A stretch of 6,919 nt of DNA, taken from positions 1 to 6,919 of the forward strand of contig JAOZSC010000059.1 in NCBI GenBank assembly GCA_029939875.1. The letters run 5' to 3'. The first letter of the stretch is position 1, and every line of letters starts with the position of its first letter. Shown here one piece after another: positions 1-5,400 of the stretch. The DNA comes from Desulfobacterales bacterium (lineage in GTDB: Bacteria > Desulfobacterota > Desulfobacteria > Desulfobacterales > JAFDCJ01). The position numbers and the translations under genes are program-made. The notes beneath the pieces were generated by a model, which saw nothing but the letters and a program-made list of their open reading frames with translations, did no database searches and was not told the DNA's origin.

Positions 1-160
1 CAATGGAGAGCTGGAAGAAGCTCCAGATGACACCGATGGTGGGAATCACCCATTTGGTGGGTCCCCGTGGCCTTCTGGCAATTCCCTCTTCCTCTTCGGC
101 CATCTTGCGGGCAATTTCGAGTCCCTCATCTGTCTCATGCCTGTTATCGATATTCGTCAT
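1..160 (-). CDS. TRAP transporter fused permease (4TM/12TM type), N-terminal part only
   Basis: This is the first 53 codons of a gene that runs off the left edge. It reads MTNIDNRHETDEG, then an acidic stretch with EEEEG, then RRPRGPTKWVIP and a hydrophobic start of a membrane segment (TIGVIWSFFQLSI). A short charged cytoplasmic N-terminus followed by W-IP and FQL at the first helix is typical of the fused small-plus-large membrane subunit that partners TAXI receptors. In the family this inner-membrane protein uses an ion gradient to import the solute delivered by the periplasmic receptor. The ATG at 158-160 is preceded by AGGTGG (complement of 165-170), a good ribosome-binding site. It lies 134 bases downstream of the TAXI receptor gene on the same strand, the usual receptor-permease order. 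The catalytic transport region is outside the window, so the call rests on the N-terminus and context. Confidence 0.8.
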   Translation of the reverse strand, partial: MTNIDNRHETDEGLEIARKMAEEEEGIARRPRGPTKWVIPTIGVIWSFFQLSI

Positions 161-250
161 TTGGCCACCTGTTTTCCTGTTTCGATCCGGACAACCAAAT
201 CCTGGCGGTGAAGATCCATCGTTTCGCGGACTTCCACCCCAACGGCCATA

Positions 251-278
251 GAAAGGCGGCGGCATGCCACCGCCTTTC
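251..278 (-). other. Intercistronic hairpin between TRAP receptor and permease
   Basis: A perfect 9-bp inverted repeat, GAAAGGCGG (251-259) and CCGCCTTTC (270-278), encloses a 10-base loop. It starts 16 bases after the receptor stop codon in the minus-strand transcript. No T-run follows it in the transcript direction, so it does not look like an intrinsic terminator. Stable hairpins between a binding-protein gene and its membrane-component gene often protect the upstream mRNA from 3' exonucleases and raise receptor levels over permease; that role here is inferred. Confidence 0.6.
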
Positions 279-294
279 CGGCCGAACGGGTAAA

Positions 295-1287
295 CTATTT
301 CAGTCCGACTTCTTTATAGTATTTCATCGCACCTGGATGGATGGGCGCGGACAGGCCTTCGAGCATGTTCTGCTTGGTCAGACCGGCATAGGCCGGGTGC
401 AGTTTTTTAAAGGTCTCGAAGTTGTCAAAGACTTCTTTGGTGATGGCGTAAACCACCTCATCGGGTACCTTGATGGATGTAACGAATGTGGCCTTGACAC
501 CAAAGGTGGGGACATCCTTGTCGTTGACTGCCCCGGGATAGAGTTCCGTCACCCGGGTGATGGCCTTGGCATAATAGGGGTATTTTGCCAGCAGGCCGTC
601 TATGTTTTCGATGGGAACGAACTTGACCTTGCGTTTTCCGGCAGTGGCTTCCTTGTAGTAACCGCTGGGGTGCCCCACGGTGTAAAAGGCGGCATCGAGC
701 CGGCCGTCCTGGATCAATCCGGGAGCTTCGGCGGCCTTTAAGCTTTCGGCATGAAAGTCTTTTTTGTAATCTATTCCATTGGCCGTCAGGGCATCGATGG
801 CATTTTTTCGGTAACCGGAGCCGATGTTGCCGATGTTGACCCTTTTGCCCTTGAGATCCTGCAAGCTGTTGATGTTGGCATCCACGGCGGCAATTAAATC
901 AACGGTCTCCGGATGGATGGAAAATACCGCCCGCAGGTCCTTCTGAGGCCCTTTATCTTTCCAGTTGGCAATTCCTTTGACGGCCTGGTACTGACGATCG
1001 GACTGGGCAACACCGAAGTCCAGATCACCGGACATGATGGCGTTGATGTTAAAGACCGATCCGCCGGTGGACTCCACCGTGGCCCGGATGTGGTATTCCT
1101 TGCGTTTTTTGTTGACCATTTTGGCAATTGCGCCGCCGGTGGGATAGTAAACCCCGGTAATGCCGCCGGTGCCGATGGTCACAAAGACGGTCTTGCCGGC
1201 CGTGGCGTTTTGTTCAAAAGGGCCCAGGCCGGTGAGAATGGCCAGTCCGAAAATAAGCGCTATGGCAAAAACAAATCCTTTTTTCAT
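295..1287 (-). CDS. TAXI family TRAP transporter solute-binding receptor
   Basis: This 330-residue periplasmic receptor belongs to a TRAP uptake system and captures a solute for the downstream fused permease. Residues 1-30 form a Sec signal peptide: MKKG, a hydrophobic core at about 5-22, and a likely cleavage after ATA at residue 30. The mature protein opens with the TAXI-family signature GTGGITGVYYPTGG at residues 39-52, then an ESTGGS motif. Further in, a segment around DLKGKRVNIGNIGSGYRKNA is typical of the second lobe of this fold. Length is normal for the family and both ends look intact. The ATG at 1285-1287 has a strong AAAGGAGGAT ribosome-binding site (complement of 1291-1300), which fixes the start. 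The substrate cannot be read from sequence; relatives bind glutamate or other organic acids. The stop is TAG at 295-297. Confidence 0.95.
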   Translation of the reverse strand: MKKGFVFAIALIFGLAILTGLGPFEQNATAGKTVFVTIGTGGITGVYYPTGGAIAKMVNKKRKEYHIRATVESTGGSVFNINAIMSGDLDFGVAQSDRQYQAVKGIANWKDKGPQKDLRAVFSIHPETVDLIAAVDANINSLQDLKGKRVNIGNIGSGYRKNAIDALTANGIDYKKDFHAESLKAAEAPGLIQDGRLDAAFYTVGHPSGYYKEATAGKRKVKFVPIENIDGLLAKYPYYAKAITRVTELYPGAVNDKDVPTFGVKATFVTSIKVPDEVVYAITKEVFDNFETFKKLHPAYAGLTKQNMLEGLSAPIHPGAMKYYKEVGLK

Positions 1288-1504
1288 TTGATCCTCCTTT
1301 GGTTCACACGGTTAGCGTTAATGTTGGCAGCTCCTCGAAATAAAAGAATTTTTTATCACCCCTTTCCGTTTTGTTTTAAGAATTAACATCGGGTTATAGT
1401 ATGAATTGGATTCAGATTCTGGTCTCTCTTATCAAGGCTGGTCGTAAAATGCAACAGGTAACTGCAATTTTGGCGAAATACTCCTCAATTGTTTCAGGGG
1501 TCGA
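1288..1504. other. Intergenic region upstream of the TRAP operon
   Basis: These 217 bases separate the glycosyltransferase stop from the TRAP receptor start. The region is more AT-rich than the flanking genes and presumably carries the TRAP promoter. An isolated minus-strand TATAAC (complement of 1393-1398) resembles a -10 box but has no acceptable -35 element at the right spacing, and I see no sigma-54 GG/GC pair. An AT-only 6-bp inverted repeat lies near 1340-1356. No strong terminator for the glycosyltransferase is visible, so read-through into the TRAP genes is possible. Confidence 0.4.
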
Positions 1505-2353
1505 TCACAGGGATGATGCCCGGTACCGAAGGCCGAGATCCTCATAATGGATGGCCTCAGCGTCCCGACCCCGCCTGCGGCACCCACCGGCATATATCGT
1601 GCATTTTTCTTTCAGGACCCGAACGGCCGCCTGGCGCTGGAACCGGGAAAGCTGTCCGCCGTCAATGATTTTTTCTAGAGAGCTAATCCGGTATCGGTCC
1701 AGCCCGGCGGCTTTTGACAACTGGTCGGCGTGTCCCCCCCGTTTTACAATCAACGGCGTGTCAATAAGGTAAACGGGGTGCCGGCAGCTGATGCGAAGCC
1801 ACAGGTCATAGTCTTCACAGGCCGGCAGGCTTTCATCGAACCCGCCGATGGTCTCCAGCAGGTTTTTTTTGATCATCACTGCCGATGGGCTGACCAGGCA
1901 TAGGGCCAGGGAGCGTTCGAAGATCATGCCGGGAAATTTACGATGCCGTTTGCCGGGGTTTACCCGCACACCGTTTCGAACCCAGATCTCCTCAGTCTGG
2001 CTGATCAGCGCCTCGGGATGCGCTTCGAAAAAGGCCACCTGCCGGGAAAGCTTGCCGGCCAGCCACAGATCGTCGGAATCCAGAAAGGCGATCAGCCTGC
2101 CGGCTGCAGCGGCAATACCCCGGTTGCGCGCCGCGCTGACCCCGCAATTGGCCTGGTGCAGCACGGTGATGTCCCGGCCATAATCCTCGAGGATTTTTTG
2201 AGTGTCGTCGGTGGAGCCGTCATCAATTACAATCAATTCTAAATCCTTAAAATCCTGGGCCAGCACTGAATCAATGGCCTCTGTGACAACCCACCCCCGA
2301 TTGTAAGTCGGAATAATCACGCTCACCAGTGGTTTTTCAGTATTTTTTTTCAT
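1505..2353 (-). CDS. Family 2 glycosyltransferase (GT-A fold)
   Basis: This 282-residue protein is predicted to be a cytoplasmic or membrane-associated inverting glycosyltransferase that moves a sugar from a nucleotide-sugar donor to a glycan or lipid acceptor. The N-terminal nucleotide-binding strand is VSVIIPTYNRG (residues 10-20), followed by VIDDGSTDDT (42-51) and NCGVSAARNRG. The metal-binding motif is FLDSDD with Asp at 92, 94 and 95. GGFDE leads to the acceptor-side acidic pair in CEDYDLW (Glu180-Asp181). No membrane helix is evident. I chose the ATG at 2351-2353. The frame stays open upstream to a TTG at 2378-2380, but those nine codons are pure heptanucleotide repeat, and the motif-bearing part begins with MKKNTEKPLVS. 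The ribosome-binding site (GGAAGTGAG) comes from the repeat itself. Donor and acceptor are unknown; there are no polysaccharide genes beside it. Confidence 0.9.
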   Translation of the reverse strand: MKKNTEKPLVSVIIPTYNRGWVVTEAIDSVLAQDFKDLELIVIDDGSTDDTQKILEDYGRDITVLHQANCGVSAARNRGIAAAAGRLIAFLDSDDLWLAGKLSRQVAFFEAHPEALISQTEEIWVRNGVRVNPGKRHRKFPGMIFERSLALCLVSPSAVMIKKNLLETIGGFDESLPACEDYDLWLRISCRHPVYLIDTPLIVKRGGHADQLSKAAGLDRYRISSLEKIIDGGQLSRFQRQAAVRVLKEKCTIYAGGCRRRGRDAEAIHYEDLGLRYRASSL

Positions 2354-2365
2354 ACTCACTTCCGC
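2354..2365 (-). promoter_or_regulatory. Repeat-derived ribosome-binding site of the glycosyltransferase
   Basis: The minus strand reads GCGGAAGTGAGT directly before the ATG at 2353. GGAAG (complement of 2359-2363) is the only Shine-Dalgarno-like element in range, five bases from the start, and it is the complement of a TTCC repeat unit. An overlapping four-codon reading frame ATG CGG AAG TGA ends two bases before the gene's ATG and could couple translation. Function is inferred. Confidence 0.45.
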
Positions 2366-2405
2366 ATTCCGACTTCCCAATTCGAAATTCCCCCTTCACC
2401 ATTCA
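2357..2405. repeat. Heptanucleotide array, TTCC family, copy A (intergenic, overlaps glycosyltransferase leader)
   Basis: Seven consecutive 7-base units all have TTC at positions 4-6: CACTTCC, GCATTCC, GACTTCC, CAATTCG, AAATTCC, CCCTTCA, CCATTCA. Bases 2358-2383 match 4642-4667 (copy C inside hrpA) at 25 of 26 positions, and 2361-2377 match 5141-5157 (copy D) exactly. It sits immediately upstream of the glycosyltransferase start. Confidence 0.9.
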
Positions 2406-2426
2406 AGAGCCTCCCAGCTTTTTCCC

Positions 2427-2454
2427 TTGTACCTTGCACCCTGAACCTTTTACC
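2427..2454. repeat. Heptanucleotide array, ACC family (intergenic)
   Basis: Four tandem 7-base units, TTGTACC, TTGCACC, CTGAACC and TTTTACC, fit YTKNACC. The array lies about 20 bases from copy A in the same hrpA-glycosyltransferase spacer, so two unrelated unit families with the same period are neighbours. Two of these units generate stop codons when tandemly repeated (CTGAACC gives TGA on the plus strand; TTTTACC gives TAA on the minus strand), and this family is not seen inside genes here. Confidence 0.85.
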
Positions 2455-2483
2455 TGCCTTTATGCTCCTTTATCACCTTCAAT

Positions 2484-5400
2484 TTATACCATGCGCTCAA
2501 TTGTTTTCAGTTTTTGCTCCAATCGTTTGGCGGATACCGGGACGGCGGTTTTCAGTTCCTGTGCAAAGACGGAGACCTTGTATTCCTCTATCAGCCAGAA
2601 ATAGTCCTCAAGCGCCCGGCGTTTTTCGGCGGAAGCTGATTGCGGCAAGTCGGCCAGCCAGGCATCCAGCCGGGTGGTGAAACGTCGGATGATTTCAGAT
2701 TTGGCCCGGTCTTTTTCAAAATCGACCAGGGCCCGCTGGGCGCGAATCTCAACGGCGCGAATGTACCGGACCAGATGAACCAGACGATCCGGATCGTAAA
2801 GGGTGACAAAGGAGTCCGGCACCAGCCGCACAAGTTCATGGGTCAGTTGCTGGAAAAACCGATTAACCGCCGTATTGGCGGCGTTTGTTCCGTTGCAGGA
2901 GGCAAACTGGCGTCGGACATCACCATAGGCGGCTATTACCAACATTGTTCGGTCGCGCAGCTGCTCGCCGGTGGGAAGAATCTGCGGTGCTATGGCGGCG
3001 GCGTGATCGTAAAAGGCCTTTGCGGAGCGTATGTTCCGGCCGAACAGGCGCTGGACGGTCCGGTCAAATATGTGCTGCTGCATCCTGCGGGCGCCGCCGA
3101 AATAATCCGCCATGGGCACGGCTTTTGCCTCCAGGGTGAGCCGGCGCTTTAGAAACTTCAGCTCTTTGGCAAAGTGGATGCCGAAAAGGGCGGCCACTCC
3201 CTGCCGGTGAATTTCCAGTGCAGCCTGCCGCCTTGCAAACAACCGCAGGTTGACCTGCTTTGGCGTGGAGGGATCTGGTTCCAGTGCCGGGTAGGCGATC
3301 CACCCGGCACTGCCGTCATCAGATGCGCTGATAAGTTCAGGCAGCACTCCGAAATCCCAGCGGGTAATGCCAGTTTTTTCCCATTTTTGGCGCATGGCTT
3401 CAAATTTTTCGTGTCCTATGTCGCCGGCGAGGTCCCGGCCCAATATGGCGGGATCTCGCCCGGCATGCAGTTGCCGTCCGTCCGGTCCTGTGATGCAGAT
3501 GCGCATTTTAAGATGCTCGGGCAAGGCTTCAGGAGACCAGGCCGCGGCCGGTATATCCACTGCGAAGCGCCGGTGGATGAAGTCCCCCAGGACGGATATC
3601 AGCGAGTCCCCGGTTCTGGGCATTTCACGGAGGATGACCTGAACGGTTTTTGTTACCGGGACCAGTTTTTTACGGTGGACCTTGGGCAGTCCCTTGATCA
3701 GGGCTTCAATTTTGGTTGCCAGCAGGCCGGGCACCAGCCATTCGACAGCTTGGGGGGGGATTTGCGAAGTCAACGCCGAGGGTACCTTGAGCGTAATGCC
3801 GTCGTTATCGGTGCCGGGCGCAAAGCAATAGTTGCACTCCAAGCTGCGGCCCCCCAGGTCAAGCTGCTTCGGGTATTGCTGCAGTTCGGTTTCATCCGGG
3901 CGGTACTGCAGAAGATCTTCATTGCACATGCGCAAAAAATGATCCCCACCCTTTTGTTTCAGCAGCCGGGCAAGCGAGCGCAGGTCTGTTATTTCCGGCA
4001 GGCGCTGCCGATAAAAATCCGCCATCTGCTGCTCATCGATCAGAAGATCCCGGCGCCGGAAACGGTTTTCCTTGTCCAGAACATCTTCGATCAGACGCCG
4101 GTTGTGCTGCATGAAGGCAAGTGGCTTTTTGACGTCACCATTTACCAGGGCGCTTTGAATAAAAATATCCGCTGCTTCCCGGGAGTTTATCTTTCCGTAA
4201 GACACTTTTCTGGCGGGGACGATAATGAGTCCGAACAGAGATACCTGCAGCGAGGCGACTACCTCTGCGCGGTTTCTTTCCCAGTGCGGATCCAGGTAGG
4301 TTCGACGGCACAGGTCGCCGCCCAGATCTTCCAGCCAGCCGCAGTCAATGGCGGCCACAGTGCGGGCAAAGATCCTGGAGGTTTTAACTATTTCCGCCGC
4401 AACAACCCAGCTGCCGCTCTTGTTGAAAAGCCCGGAGCCGGGAAAGATCATCACCTCTCTGCCCTTGGCGGCGCGAAAGATGTTCTTTTCTTTTTTCTGG
4501 GCGATATTCGAAAGCAACCCGCTTAAAATAGCCCGATGAACCGACTGGAAGTCGGAAGACGGAAGTCGGAAGTCGGAAGTTGATGCATTTTCCATTTTAT
4601 TTTTTCCTGTCCCTTCTAAGCTGCCTTTTTCCTCCCTTCCGACTTCCGCATTCTGACTTCCCAATTCCCCTATTCCCTGTTCTTCCAGGATCGCCATTAT
4701 CTGGTTGTAGATATCCCGCCATTCCCGCATACGCTTAAAAGACAGGTAGTGCTCCCGGCAGTAACGCTTCATCTGGTTGTTGCTTTTGACCTTGATGCGG
4801 TGGTCGTGGTACCGGTGCCAGATGTTGAGCAGGGTGACAAAATCCGAACGGGGATCGACGAAGGCGGCATGCATCCGGTCGGCATCCTGGGTTTGTTCCC
4901 CGGGTCGCTCCCGGGGGTCGTGGATGCTCAGGGCGGCGGCAATAACCGCTATTTCCGGGAGGCATCCCTCTTTTCGGGCTTCGATCAGCATGCGGGACAG
5001 CCTGGGATCCAGAGGAATTTTGGCCATCAGCCGTCCCTTGTCCGTCAGCCTGACCTGTTTTTGATACTTACTTGAAAATTCACCATTGCGTTTCCCCGCA
5101 CCTGTTTCCGGTCCGCAGTCGTCTTTTTTTATTTTCGCATTCCGCATTCCGACTTCCGCATTTAAAACGCTGGCCTTTGCGCCTTCCTCTTTTCCTTTTT
5201 CCTTTTGCCTCTTTCCTTTTGCCTCAGGCCGTTGCGTTATGGCCCCCAGTTCAAAAAGCAGGTCAAAGCCGTCTTTAATGCTTTTTTTATCCGGCCGGTC
5301 AATAAATGGGAAGTCCGCGATATCCCCGAGTTTCAGGTAAATCATCCGCAAAATGACTTCGGCCAGGTTGGCGCGCAGAATTTCCGGGGGAGTAAAGCGG

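Noticed and set aside
251..278. Intrinsic terminator after the TAXI receptor
   Set aside because: The stem is good but no T-run follows in the transcript direction, and the partner permease lies immediately downstream.
67..741. 224-codon plus-strand open frame
   Set aside because: It is antisense to the TAXI receptor and TRAP permease, both of which have clear motifs and ribosome-binding sites.
2411..2483. Terminator or small RNA in the hrpA-glycosyltransferase spacer
   Set aside because: No stem followed by a T-run is seen; the pyrimidine-rich composition is explained by the ACC-family repeat units.
3174..4526. 450-codon open frame on the plus strand
   Set aside because: It lies wholly antisense to the conserved DUF3418 and OB-fold part of hrpA; its translation shows no recognisable domain and it reflects GC-rich codon use on the real strand.
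4545..4670. Insertion sequence or REP/RAYT element
   Set aside because: There is no transposase, no target duplication that I can identify, and the arms are themselves tandem heptads; a MITE-like origin is kept only as a hypothesis.
4547..5163. CRISPR array
   Set aside because: Units are 7 bases, directly adjacent and degenerate, with no spacers, no 24-40 base repeats and no cas genes.
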